From positions 33,082 through 97,081 of the forward strand of contig RGDM01000006.1 of NCBI GenBank assembly GCA_009918675.1: 64,000 nucleotides of DNA, read 5' to 3'. Position numbers and translations under genes: made by a program. The notes beneath the pieces were generated by a model. The model was not told the DNA's origin. It searched no databases and worked only from the letters and a program-made list of their open reading frames with translations. How positions within the stretch are numbered: the first letter of the stretch is position 1; each line of letters begins with the position of its first letter. Source of the DNA: a bacterium (lineage in GTDB: Bacteria; Bdellovibrionota_B; Oligoflexia; Silvanigrellales; Silvanigrellaceae). Positions 1 to 8,672 of this stretch are shown piece by piece.

Positions 1-96
1 AGACTCGACTTTAGGCATCAGCGAGGGAACGGCTCCGCCGCACTCAGAGATTTCCAGCGTCAAAGCAAACAGTGAGAACAAAGAAACCAGTTTCAT
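1..96 (-). CDS. Secreted protein, N-terminal fragment (runs off window)
   Basis: Only the first 32 codons are inside the window; the reading frame stays open to the left edge. The protein starts MKLVSLFSLFALTLEISEC, which looks like a short signal peptide with a Lys n-region and a Leu/Phe-rich core. A GGAG motif lies about seven bases before the ATG. It follows yqeY on the same strand with a short gap, so it may be the last gene of the malK-amylase-yqeY transcript. The function cannot be judged from this fragment. Confidence 0.5.
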   Translation of the reverse strand, partial: MKLVSLFSLFALTLEISECGGAVPSLMPKVES

Positions 97-130
97 TCTC
101 GAACTCCGGCGTGTTCAAGAAAATGGCGAT

Positions 131-535
131 TCAACCCAAAGTCTTCTTCAGAACATCTGAAAGAGACTTGCCATCGACCCGACCAACCAGCTCAGTTTGC
201 AAGCCCTTCATCAGAACTCCAAAGGCTCTTTCACTCGTCTTGCTGAGATAATCTTTGATGTAGTTTTCCAATTCTGTGCCGCTGAGCGCTTGCGGAAGAT
301 AGCGTTCGACAATCGCAAGCTCCGCCTTCAAGGGCGCTTGTCGATCTGCAGGATACTCGGCAAGACTTTTTTGCAATTGCTTTTGGTAGGCGGCCAAAAG
401 CTGAACGACCTCTGCTTCAGTGCGGATTCTCCCGGGTTCTTTCAAGTCGTTTATTTCTGCATTTCTGACTTCATTGAACATCATGCGGACAACACCGAGA
501 AGCTCTTTGTCACCTTCTTTCATCGCCTTTTTCAT
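131..535 (-). CDS. yqeY: GatB/YqeY-domain protein
   Basis: This 134-residue protein matches the small YqeY family, whose fold is the tRNA-binding tail domain of the GatB amidotransferase subunit. Family landmarks are the opening MKKAMKEGDK, the RMMFNEVRNAEI helix, and the LPQALSGTEL stretch before the C-terminal LVGRVDGKSLSDVLKK. The molecular role of free-standing YqeY is not well defined; a tRNA-related role is inferred from the fold. Its ATG overlaps the amylase stop codon as ATGA, which implies translational coupling. The frame stays open upstream (RLSEDMKKAMK), which also fits the family N-terminus, so the real start could be a non-ATG codon slightly upstream. Confidence 0.85.
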   Translation of the reverse strand: MKKAMKEGDKELLGVVRMMFNEVRNAEINDLKEPGRIRTEAEVVQLLAAYQKQLQKSLAEYPADRQAPLKAELAIVERYLPQALSGTELENYIKDYLSKTSERAFGVLMKGLQTELVGRVDGKSLSDVLKKTLG

Positions 536-3500
536 GTCTTCTGACAGTCGTCCACGCGTGTCGCTTCCGAACTCATCAACTCGTTCGATACAAAATAGGC
601 AAAATTCTTGTCAGCAAAAGAGCGCTCGTAGCCCCAAAGCCAGGTCGAGTCGAATTCAGGCTGGCCAGTGATGATCTCGCGGTTATCGACCCGCAGTTTG
701 ACCGACGTGTTCATTTTGCCGCGACGCAGTGATGGGTGTTCATTGCGAGCGCGAATCATGCGTGAGTACACGGAGAGTAAGTCTTTGTCGGGTTCGGCGG
801 TGAATTTAACGCTTGGGTTTTCAAGACACCATGTTCCTGGGTGTGTGACACATTGTGTTTCAAATTGTTGCCCATGAGCCAAATCATCCCAAAGCATCGG
901 TTTGCGTGATGTTGGATCATCTGCACCCCACATACCGACCTCTGCACCGTAATAAACTACCGGCGCACCCACGTACGACATTTGAAAAGCGACATTGCCT
1001 TTGAAGAATTCTTTTTCAAGCACTCCAGGCTTATCATTGGAATAAAGAGCACCACGATCGGGTTTGTTCACCGAGTCGTTGTCCCAGCTGTTGCCATCCT
1101 GTGGTCGCGGCGAAAGCCAGCGATTCTGCCAGATCGTTTTACTCAGGAAACGGTCGGTGTCGTGACTGTCGAGCATCGTCCAAAGTGCATGCTTGGTGTG
1201 TTCGCGATAACTGCTCATGCGCGTCTCTACGAAATTTCGTGCCGTGCTTGCGGTGAACTTGTTTTTTAAGTCAGGATTTATAAACCAACTTTCTGCAAGG
1301 GTGCGCGCGCGATAATTCATAATTCCATCGGCTTGATCGCCTTGCAGCATCTCGTACCCATCGTACCAGTCTTCGGCAATAATCAATGCATCCCGTTTGA
1401 TGCCCTTCAGGTGCTTACGAAAGAGTTTCCAAAAAGAAGCAGGCACATCGGCGTAAACATCCAAGCGAATGCCATCGACTCCATTGAATTTGATGCCGTC
1501 GATCTCGCGAGGCTTGAACCAGCGATCAAGAACAGCGAAAATATGCCGTTGCAAGCCAGGGTGAAGCGCTCCGTTTGCGAAGCCCTGGCGGTGGTTAATG
1601 AGCGGACAAAAACCAGCCCACGAATCGAAGCGGATCTTGCTTGCATATGGGAACTGGCTCGCGTTTGGATAGAATTCAGAAAGTTGACAAGACCTGGCGT
1701 AGTAATCGGCATCGCCTTCATACGAGGTCGCAAACCATTCGTAGTAAGGTGATGACTTTCCGCGCTTGGCGATGTCTTCAACAAGCGGGCCATTTGATGC
1801 GGAGTGATTAAACACACCATCAATCACCACCCGCATTCCTGCCGATTGGAGTTCGCTCGTGAGCAGCATGAATTCTTTGTCTGCCCGGGTGAAATCCCAG
1901 GTGGTCGGGTCATCCAAGCGCTCCCGTGCAAGCAGCTGTTTGTCGTCTTCATAAAGTTCGGGTTGACCACTCGAACCAGTTGTCATTGGCCCGAGCTTCG
2001 CATCCACATGGCGATAATCTTTGGTGTCATAACGATGCAGTGAGTCGGAATCGAAAACCGGATTAAAGTAGACTCCAGTGATTCCGAGCGATTTTAAGTA
2101 GGGAATCATTTGTCGAACGCCGCGCAAATCCCCACCATAGCGGCGGGTGAAAATGACTTGCCGCTGAACTTCACGAGGCTCAAGTTCAGGCTGATTCTGG
2201 CGAACGATTCTTTCCATATTGCGTTCCACAGGCGTGAAACTGAACCAACTGCTTGTCCACGGTGTCATGCCGCGGTCGAGCTGGAGCAATTCTGAGCGGC
2301 TTCTATCCCACTCGGTTGGAAGTTGCCCAACCACGTCATTGCTCACATCACCATTGCGGAAACGCTCGGGGAAGATCTGGTACCAGGTCGCGTCAACAGA
2401 CCAAAGTGGAACTTGGTAAAGATCAGAGCCATTGATTTGTTGCAGAACCGAATCGTATTTGAAACTAAATGTTTCTTGTTTGTTGCTTTCAGAAAACGGA
2501 TCGCCCGCAATAATTCCACTCTGACCAAGATTAAATGAGGATGAATCGTCTTGTGCGGCAATCACAAAAGTGGAATCGAGCGATTGCGCAGGCAGAGTCA
2601 GTAGGCCTGAGTAGGTGGTAAAATTCAGAGAGTCGATCGAAAAACTGTTTTGCGCAGCCAGGGGCATTTGCTGTCCGGTGGAAAAACGCACTGAGAGGCT
2701 CTCGGCGTCTCCGGAAAGCATCTTTATCTTGAAACGGACAACGCGCTCGCCATCGTCAAGCGCCGCAACAGTTTGTGCATCGAGATCAAGGGCTGCTTCA
2801 TCAATGAAGTTGTCTCTTTTGCCAATCAGCTGGTTGGCAAGAAGTGCTCGCGGCGAGCGAAGAATGTTGTTGTTATAGGGAGCAAGGCCTGTCTGAGGCT
2901 GAGTTGAATCCGCGAGCCAGTCAAAGGTTTCGTCTTCATAGCGAACGACAAACTTGAAGAGAGTTTCGTGTGAGCGATCAATGAGAACAGTTTTTGTGAA
3001 CGAACCATCGGTTTGTGGAACAAGCCGGTAGTTTTCGTCGAAGCCTGTGCTCCAGTTGCGAAACGTTCCGGTGACGTAAACAGCTTTCACCTGTTTGCTG
3101 CGGTTCGGAATTTTGCTCAGGCGAAAATCGACCCGCCGCGGAGTGACGATTTTGGAGCGCACAAGCGAAACGCTTCCACGAGCATCACGGGCGATGGCCC
3201 GGACAACGGTGGGTTCGGAAAGTCGAACAGACTGCGAAAAGAGCTGAGTTGAGCCGGCGGGGCGATGGCCATTCAACTTTGGCAGTGTTCCATCGAGAGT
3301 GAAAAACACCTCGGTGCCGCTGGGTGAGGAAAAACTGAGCTGCACTTCGCCCGTCGCAGTGTCGGGAGTTTCGTTAATTTTGAGATCAACGGATGCGGCG
3401 CTGACGAAAACCCGCGAGCGTTCTTTTTGCTCCATGTCGCTGGTATCGCGGGAAACTTCGGAAGTCTTTTGCTCCCAAAGTGTCCGAGGTTCTTTCATCG

Positions 3501-3627
3501 TTGCAGCTTTAAGGTGGTCGACCACCGACGGCTGTGACGAACGACATGCAGCCAGAGCAACCAAGAGTGTTCCCAATGGTGCCCGACAAAGAGCAAAAGC
3601 TTTTGATTTTATTTTACGACAATTCAT
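532..3627 (-). CDS. Secreted GH13 alpha-amylase/neopullulanase-like lipoprotein
   Basis: A 1031-residue enzyme expected to cut alpha-1,4 (possibly alpha-1,6) glucans outside the inner membrane. Residues 1-28 form a signal peptide ending in the lipobox LAAC (Cys28). Residues about 95-160 resemble the chitobiase C-terminal beta-sandwich (FFTLDGTLP). Residues about 178-260 look like a CBM48/E-set starch module (VTGTFRNWS). The GH13 barrel starts near 412 (WYQIFPERF) and carries all conserved regions: VIDGVFNH, GIRLDVYAD with nucleophile Asp723, IIAEDW with acid Glu752, and DSHDTD with Asp823. The usual C-terminal beta domain looks short, ending soon after residue 1000. It overlaps malK by 14 bases upstream and yqeY by 4 bases downstream. 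The three-domain order resembles neopullulanase/cyclomaltodextrinase; the exact linkage specificity is unknown. Confidence 0.9.
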   Translation of the reverse strand: MNCRKIKSKAFALCRAPLGTLLVALAACRSSQPSVVDHLKAATMKEPRTLWEQKTSEVSRDTSDMEQKERSRVFVSAASVDLKINETPDTATGEVQLSFSSPSGTEVFFTLDGTLPKLNGHRPAGSTQLFSQSVRLSEPTVVRAIARDARGSVSLVRSKIVTPRRVDFRLSKIPNRSKQVKAVYVTGTFRNWSTGFDENYRLVPQTDGSFTKTVLIDRSHETLFKFVVRYEDETFDWLADSTQPQTGLAPYNNNILRSPRALLANQLIGKRDNFIDEAALDLDAQTVAALDDGERVVRFKIKMLSGDAESLSVRFSTGQQMPLAAQNSFSIDSLNFTTYSGLLTLPAQSLDSTFVIAAQDDSSSFNLGQSGIIAGDPFSESNKQETFSFKYDSVLQQINGSDLYQVPLWSVDATWYQIFPERFRNGDVSNDVVGQLPTEWDRSRSELLQLDRGMTPWTSSWFSFTPVERNMERIVRQNQPELEPREVQRQVIFTRRYGGDLRGVRQMIPYLKSLGITGVYFNPVFDSDSLHRYDTKDYRHVDAKLGPMTTGSSGQPELYEDDKQLLARERLDDPTTWDFTRADKEFMLLTSELQSAGMRVVIDGVFNHSASNGPLVEDIAKRGKSSPYYEWFATSYEGDADYYARSCQLSEFYPNASQFPYASKIRFDSWAGFCPLINHRQGFANGALHPGLQRHIFAVLDRWFKPREIDGIKFNGVDGIRLDVYADVPASFWKLFRKHLKGIKRDALIIAEDWYDGYEMLQGDQADGIMNYRARTLAESWFINPDLKNKFTASTARNFVETRMSSYREHTKHALWTMLDSHDTDRFLSKTIWQNRWLSPRPQDGNSWDNDSVNKPDRGALYSNDKPGVLEKEFFKGNVAFQMSYVGAPVVYYGAEVGMWGADDPTSRKPMLWDDLAHGQQFETQCVTHPGTWCLENPSVKFTAEPDKDLLSVYSRMIRARNEHPSLRRGKMNTSVKLRVDNREIITGQPEFDSTWLWGYERSFADKNFAYFVSNELMSSEATRVDDCQKT

Positions 3628-4738
3628 TCACGCGTCCGCCTTCTTCCGTGGAGTCGAACCAGTGCATTGCTTTGCGATCGATTGTTGTTGCAAGATCCGA
3701 GCCACGAGTGGCTGCTTCCATGACTTGCAGTCGTTTTGGGTTAGCTGAGCGAATAATCACTTGCTGCTTGCCAAGGGTGGCAACCAAGTGAGTTTCGTGT
3801 CCGTGTGGCTCAATGAGAAGAACTTTCGGAGTGCAATCAACTGTGCCCTGCGATTCGCGCCCTTCTTTGGCGAGTACCTTAAGTGACTCTGGACGTAAGC
3901 CAAGCGTGTAGGAGCCCGATTTTTTCGGTGTTGGTGCATCCGAAAAATCAAAGCTGATGCCATCGGTCGAGAAGATTTTTTTCGCGCCCGAAATTTCCAA
4001 GTTTCCTTTGAAGAAGTTCATGCTTGGGTTGCCAATGAACGAAGCAACAAAGGTGTTCACAGGATGATTATACAACTCAAGAGGTGAACCCAATTGTTGG
4101 ACGCGACCCTTGTTCAGAACGGCAATGCGGTCCGCTAGTGTCATGGCTTCAACCTGATCGTGGGTGACATAGACAACTGTCGCACCCACTTTTTGGTGCA
4201 GCGCTGCAAGTTCAATGCGGGTCTGGCTGCGCAATTGGGCATCGAGGTTTGACAAAGGTTCATCGAATAAAAACAACGCTGGTTTGCGCACGATGGCGCG
4301 GCCAATAGCAACACGCTGCCGTTGCCCACCCGACAATTGGCTTGGTTTGCGATCGAGAAGATGGTCAATATTCAGCATTTTGCTGGCAGATTGAATCCGT
4401 TCATCAATTTCAGCCTGTGGCCTTTTCTTGATGCGAAGACCAAAGCTCAGGTTTTCTCGCACGGTCATGTGTGGATAGAGAGCGTAGTCTTGAAAAACCA
4501 TCGCAATATCGCGTTCTGCGGGGGCGAGGTCATTTACAACCCGCTCACCAATCTCGATGTTGCCTGAGGTGATGTCTTCGAGGCCTGCAATCATGCGCAG
4601 AAGGGTTGATTTCCCGCAGCCCGACGGGCCGACGAGGACAAGAAACTCACCATGAGCAGCCTCGATGTTGACGTTCTTGAGAACTTCCACCTTGTTTTCG
4701 TAGACCTTGTTGAGGTCCTTGATGACCAGCTTGGCCAT
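3614..4738 (-). CDS. Sugar ABC transporter ATP-binding protein (MalK/UgpC type)
   Basis: This 374-residue ATPase would energise carbohydrate import at the inner membrane. It shows Walker A GPSGCGKST (37-45), signature LSGGQ (135-139), Walker B LFLFDEP (155-161), the H-loop THDQ, and a C-terminal TOBE-type regulatory region with LGLRPESL. No permease or binding protein lies beside it. The only sugar permeases in the window are at 14932-16664, whose operon lacks an ATPase, so this subunit may serve that importer, possibly as a shared ATPase. The amylase gene begins inside its 3' end, so the two are probably co-transcribed. Length and TOBE domain fit the CUT1 subfamily. Confidence 0.92.
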   Translation of the reverse strand: MAKLVIKDLNKVYENKVEVLKNVNIEAAHGEFLVLVGPSGCGKSTLLRMIAGLEDITSGNIEIGERVVNDLAPAERDIAMVFQDYALYPHMTVRENLSFGLRIKKRPQAEIDERIQSASKMLNIDHLLDRKPSQLSGGQRQRVAIGRAIVRKPALFLFDEPLSNLDAQLRSQTRIELAALHQKVGATVVYVTHDQVEAMTLADRIAVLNKGRVQQLGSPLELYNHPVNTFVASFIGNPSMNFFKGNLEISGAKKIFSTDGISFDFSDAPTPKKSGSYTLGLRPESLKVLAKEGRESQGTVDCTPKVLLIEPHGHETHLVATLGKQQVIIRSANPKRLQVMEAATRGSDLATTIDRKAMHWFDSTEEGGRVNELS

Positions 4739-4817
4739 GATGACTCCGACTTAAATCAAACCGTTGTTAGAAGATTTGGTGACAAAATTGGTACTTGACT
4801 GGCCGCTTGAACGCAAG

Positions 4818-7094
4818 TCACCGCACCCCCTCTAAAATCTGCTTCAACGACCCAAAAGCACTGAGAGAACCACATTTTGATTGCATTCCGGCAAGGTGAC
4901 TTTTGTCGGAACCGGCACACAAAGAGTCTAGGACCTTTTGATTTTGCTGTGCCCTCGACCATTCAGGATGCTGTGCGCGCGCGACCCCAAGCAGCAAAGC
5001 TGCAGTTGAGGCTGCAATCGGTGAAGCCATACTTGTTCCCGATTTTTCACCCAAACGTCCTCCAGGAAGTGTGCTGACAATGTCAGTTCCAGGGGCAAAC
5101 ATGAAAACAGACCGCTCTCCCCAATTGCTAAAGCGTGCCCGGCTCTGGTTCTGAGTTGAGGCACCAATAGACACGACCCCGGGGAATTTTTTTGGAACGG
5201 GAGGATTTTTGTCGGTGTCAAGAGCGTCGTTTCCTGCCGATGAGAAAACCAGAATTTCAGCCTTTTGCGCGGCTGCAAAGGCGTCGCGCAAAATTTGCGT
5301 TTCTGGTCCACCGCCCCATGAGCAGTTGATGATATCAGCCCGACCGCGCACGGCAGCCGCGAGTGCGCGAGCCAAGTCGATACTATTACTTTTCCCCTTG
5401 CTATCAAGAGCGCGCAAAAGCCGCAGGCGTGCATTGTAGGCTCCACCGGCGAGACCATCGGCAGACCAAATGTTGTTCAGTAAGCCGGCAACATGTGTGC
5501 CATGGCCAAAAAGATCGATAGGATTCGCGAGCTCAGCAATAAAATCATACCCAACATCGTCATCGACAAGTCCATTGCCGTCATCATCAATCGCATTGTT
5601 TAATATTTCGTTCGCATTGTGCGACAGCACGCTGCTCAGCGCAGGGTGGTCAACATCAGCACCACTGTCGACAACGGCAATCTGAACGGGTGACAATTTT
5701 AAAGTCGATTTCTTAATCAGTTCGAGCGCAGGTTTGAAGCCTGCAGCTTCGCTCCACCAGACGCGGCTCGGTGCAACAACAGACTTCTTTGCCAAGGCAG
5801 GAGTCCATTCATTTGCAAGACTCAGTTCAGCAAAATCAACTTGCTCTTCGGCTGCAGCCCAATTCGATGGCCACTTTGCTGGCAGTGTTCCCTCGAAAAT
5901 GACCACATCACCGGTTGGCGCATCGGCTCGTTCATGAGCGCTGTAGCTGAAAAGAGCGTTGTGTTCGGTCTCTGAGAATAATTCAGCGTCGTTTTTAAGC
6001 GCAGAACCTTTCAACCAAACGGCATAGCGGCGTGAATGTTTGCCGCGTGTCTCAGAATTCGCGAGCCAGCCCTGCGCAAAGCTGAAGCGTTCGAGCTGCG
6101 CATGGTCAGGCAAGCGGGCAATATCGGAATCGATGTCGCCGACAATCAAATAAAGTTCTTTTTCGGGAACCAGTGCAACGCCTGGGCTCGTTGCATCGCC
6201 AACAAGTAAAGGCGTTTTTAATCTTGAAAAAGAGTTGCCTTTGCCAACATAGCTCCCCCAAGAACCAGCAACAAACCAGCGGCCATCAACACCCAGCCAA
6301 ACGCCACAACCGCCAGATTCAGAACACGGACTGACGCTGATTTTTTCTGGCTGAGACCACTGCAGGGAATCGCCTTCAAAGTGTCCAGACACAAGCGAGA
6401 GTTGAGCGTCTCCTGCACGCAAAAGATTCATCCCGCGTGCTGCAAGAGTGTCGCGGACCTCAAGGTCTGCCCATGGAGCTTTGATATCTTGGGTTTCAAT
6501 CAAGGCCGACTCTGTTGCTTTGATTCTCACAGCGCGGCCGTTTGCACCCAGCACGAGAAAAGCGTCACTCAAGCTCACCGTGTGAGTCCAATTGGAATTT
6601 GCTTTTGCAAGCTGAAAAGGCTTGGAGCCATTATAAAGTGCGAGGCCATTCTTTAAGTTGACAGCAATCCAGTCGCCACTACGTTCATTCACTGCACAGC
6701 GTAAGTCGCGCGGACCTTGAATACCGAGCTCATTTTTCAGTGAGCGAACATCAAATAAATGAGTACCGTCTGCGCGCAGCGTCATTGAAACAACTTGCGC
6801 ATGCACACAAATAAGAGCGTTTGTATCAAGAGTTGAGTTGGCAGCGCGGTTGAGAAGAGCTCCAGAAACAATGCCAGGCTCACCTGGAAATTCATCATTG
6901 AAAGCAACTGCAGCCTCAAAAGAGTCGCGTTTTAGGAGTGCCTTGGTATCACCAGCAAGCAGCATATCTGCCGCAGTATTGCTGTCACCCAGTGCGCGCG
7001 AACCTGGTGTGGTATAGCCTCCGCTTGCCCATGCGTACTGCTGAGCGCAAACGCAGACGCATGCGATGCGGAGAAGGGTTGCGAATTTTAGCAT
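4818..7094 (-). CDS. Secreted subtilisin-like serine protease (S8)
   Basis: A 758-residue exported protease. A signal peptide covers about residues 1-24 (MLKFATLLRIACVCVCAQQYAWAS). The first 450 residues contain no motif I recognise and may be a propeptide or a substrate-binding domain. The catalytic domain holds Asp in VAVVDSGADVDHP (near 475), His in GHGTHVAGL (near 531), the oxyanion region SSAGND, and Ser in GTSMASPIA (near 691). A DGNGLVDD stretch between Asp and His resembles a calcium-binding loop seen in related secreted subtilases. The gene starts one base after the stop of the DUF6209-like gene, indicating an operon and perhaps a functional link. Confidence 0.92.
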   Translation of the reverse strand: MLKFATLLRIACVCVCAQQYAWASGGYTTPGSRALGDSNTAADMLLAGDTKALLKRDSFEAAVAFNDEFPGEPGIVSGALLNRAANSTLDTNALICVHAQVVSMTLRADGTHLFDVRSLKNELGIQGPRDLRCAVNERSGDWIAVNLKNGLALYNGSKPFQLAKANSNWTHTVSLSDAFLVLGANGRAVRIKATESALIETQDIKAPWADLEVRDTLAARGMNLLRAGDAQLSLVSGHFEGDSLQWSQPEKISVSPCSESGGCGVWLGVDGRWFVAGSWGSYVGKGNSFSRLKTPLLVGDATSPGVALVPEKELYLIVGDIDSDIARLPDHAQLERFSFAQGWLANSETRGKHSRRYAVWLKGSALKNDAELFSETEHNALFSYSAHERADAPTGDVVIFEGTLPAKWPSNWAAAEEQVDFAELSLANEWTPALAKKSVVAPSRVWWSEAAGFKPALELIKKSTLKLSPVQIAVVDSGADVDHPALSSVLSHNANEILNNAIDDDGNGLVDDDVGYDFIAELANPIDLFGHGTHVAGLLNNIWSADGLAGGAYNARLRLLRALDSKGKSNSIDLARALAAAVRGRADIINCSWGGGPETQILRDAFAAAQKAEILVFSSAGNDALDTDKNPPVPKKFPGVVSIGASTQNQSRARFSNWGERSVFMFAPGTDIVSTLPGGRLGEKSGTSMASPIAASTAALLLGVARAQHPEWSRAQQNQKVLDSLCAGSDKSHLAGMQSKCGSLSAFGSLKQILEGVR

Positions 7095-7095
7095 T

Positions 7096-8514
7096 TTACT
7101 CGCCTCTGAATTCGAGGCGCCGCGGTGTCATTTGGCCAATTTGGCCGCCCTTGTCCCGGCCTGCATTGAGCCAAAAGAGTCCATCGGTTGAAAATTGAAA
7201 TGAGTAATCCACGCTCCGCCAAGGACGCACACTAAGAATTTCAGTTGGAAGAATCCATCGGAAGCGATAGTTTTGTCCGCTGCGCCCGACGTATTTGAGC
7301 CACTGAATTTGCCCCGCACCTGAATCAATTTTCCAAACAACTTGTGCTTGAATCGCTTCTGGGTTTGCTGTGAAGGACGTCGTGAGTCCGGGAACGAGAA
7401 CTTCAGCTTCAACCGCATTGCAGGTTGATAATTGCTTCTCGCTCACGCCATAAACTTCGCCCATTTCTGTTGGGTTTGTGAGCGTGCTGCAGTCGCTTCC
7501 TGAGCTTGTTAAAAGTCGCCATTCGCCAGCCCATGCAGGAGCTGACGCAGCCCCCGCGCGGGATTGAAATTCGTAGTTCTGTCCGTAATTGCTGTCCCAA
7601 GCCCCTTCACAATTGCGACCTCGCGTGTGGAACCACAATTGCGCATGGGTTGCGCGAGTAGGTACCTCAAAGCGAGCGGCAATAGGTTGCATTTGGCCCT
7701 GTTGAAGAGTGTTTAACGCGGCTGAGAATTCTTCGCCATTAGGGTAGAAACGCACAAAGGCTTCGGTTTGCCACGCGGGAAGACCATTGTAACTGCTTGA
7801 TTGGCACTGTGGCAGGCGTTTGAGATCGTACTCAACAAACAGCGACTGCGCGGGTTGAATCTGGCCTCGTTGTTCAATGGTCCAGTCGGAGAGGAATCGC
7901 ACTGTGCTCGAACCGCGGCCTGCAATAGGACACAGGTCAGGTTTCGAAGTGTATGTCCAATTCGTTCCGGCGTCGATTTTATAGGAATCTTCATTCGCAA
8001 GTTGAGCATTGTGGTCGAAAATTCTGCGACCGTCGGACGTTTGCAGGAAGGGAATCAAAAAGAGTGTTGTATTTGGTAACGGCCGGGTCGCATCAACGCC
8101 AGCTTTTAATGAGTTTTGCGCGAGTCGAAAACTGTGCCGCTGTAGCCCAGGGGCAGCTCCGGGAATAGCAACCGAAGGAGCCGCGTGCCAAACGTTGTCG
8201 CCAGAGCCGCGATAGAGCATCTGCACGGTTGCGCCGGTCCGCAAAGGATTCACCGAGGCATCGACCTGTGCATCAAAGGTGAACCAAGATTCGCCTAATG
8301 CATCCTTTTCTAGTTCCGCGAGGCCCGTTTCGGCATTTCTGCGCAGGTTTGTGGAGCGCAAAATGACTTGGCAAGAGTGGTCAGCGCTGTCGGTTGAGAG
8401 CGGTTTAAAGGTTTCAGCACGAGCGAGCGGCGTGCCGTTTGGAAGAAGCTCCAAGACGGCGAGAGCCACGAGCAGGAGGCCGGCAATCTTTTTGCTGGTC
8501 AGCGGCGGTGTCAT
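7096..8514 (-). CDS. Secreted protein with DUF6209-like domain
   Basis: I placed the start at the ATG preceded by GGAGGT with a six-base spacer. This gives 472 residues and a clean signal peptide beginning MTPPLTSKKIAGLLLVALAV; the longer open frame upstream lacks a ribosome site. The middle of the mature protein, around YDLKRLPQC, NGLPAW and LWFHTRGRNCEGAWDSNYG, resembles the DUF6209 family of secreted proteins common in myxobacteria. That match is from memory of the family pattern. No catalytic motif is visible. The gene directly precedes the subtilase with one base between them and is divergent from the aminopeptidase gene. Confidence 0.7.
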   Translation of the reverse strand: MTPPLTSKKIAGLLLVALAVLELLPNGTPLARAETFKPLSTDSADHSCQVILRSTNLRRNAETGLAELEKDALGESWFTFDAQVDASVNPLRTGATVQMLYRGSGDNVWHAAPSVAIPGAAPGLQRHSFRLAQNSLKAGVDATRPLPNTTLFLIPFLQTSDGRRIFDHNAQLANEDSYKIDAGTNWTYTSKPDLCPIAGRGSSTVRFLSDWTIEQRGQIQPAQSLFVEYDLKRLPQCQSSSYNGLPAWQTEAFVRFYPNGEEFSAALNTLQQGQMQPIAARFEVPTRATHAQLWFHTRGRNCEGAWDSNYGQNYEFQSRAGAASAPAWAGEWRLLTSSGSDCSTLTNPTEMGEVYGVSEKQLSTCNAVEAEVLVPGLTTSFTANPEAIQAQVVWKIDSGAGQIQWLKYVGRSGQNYRFRWILPTEILSVRPWRSVDYSFQFSTDGLFWLNAGRDKGGQIGQMTPRRLEFRGE

Positions 8515-8672
8515 TGAATGACCTCCATTTCTGTAACAGAACGAGCATTTAACCTGTTCGTAGCACAGAAAACGCAGAGCGGCAAAACCCGTTCCCTTGG
8601 CTTGCCCTGCATGGGAACCTGGGAGATATAAGCGCACCAGTTGTTTTCGGGGTTAAGAGGAAGGAGAACGCT

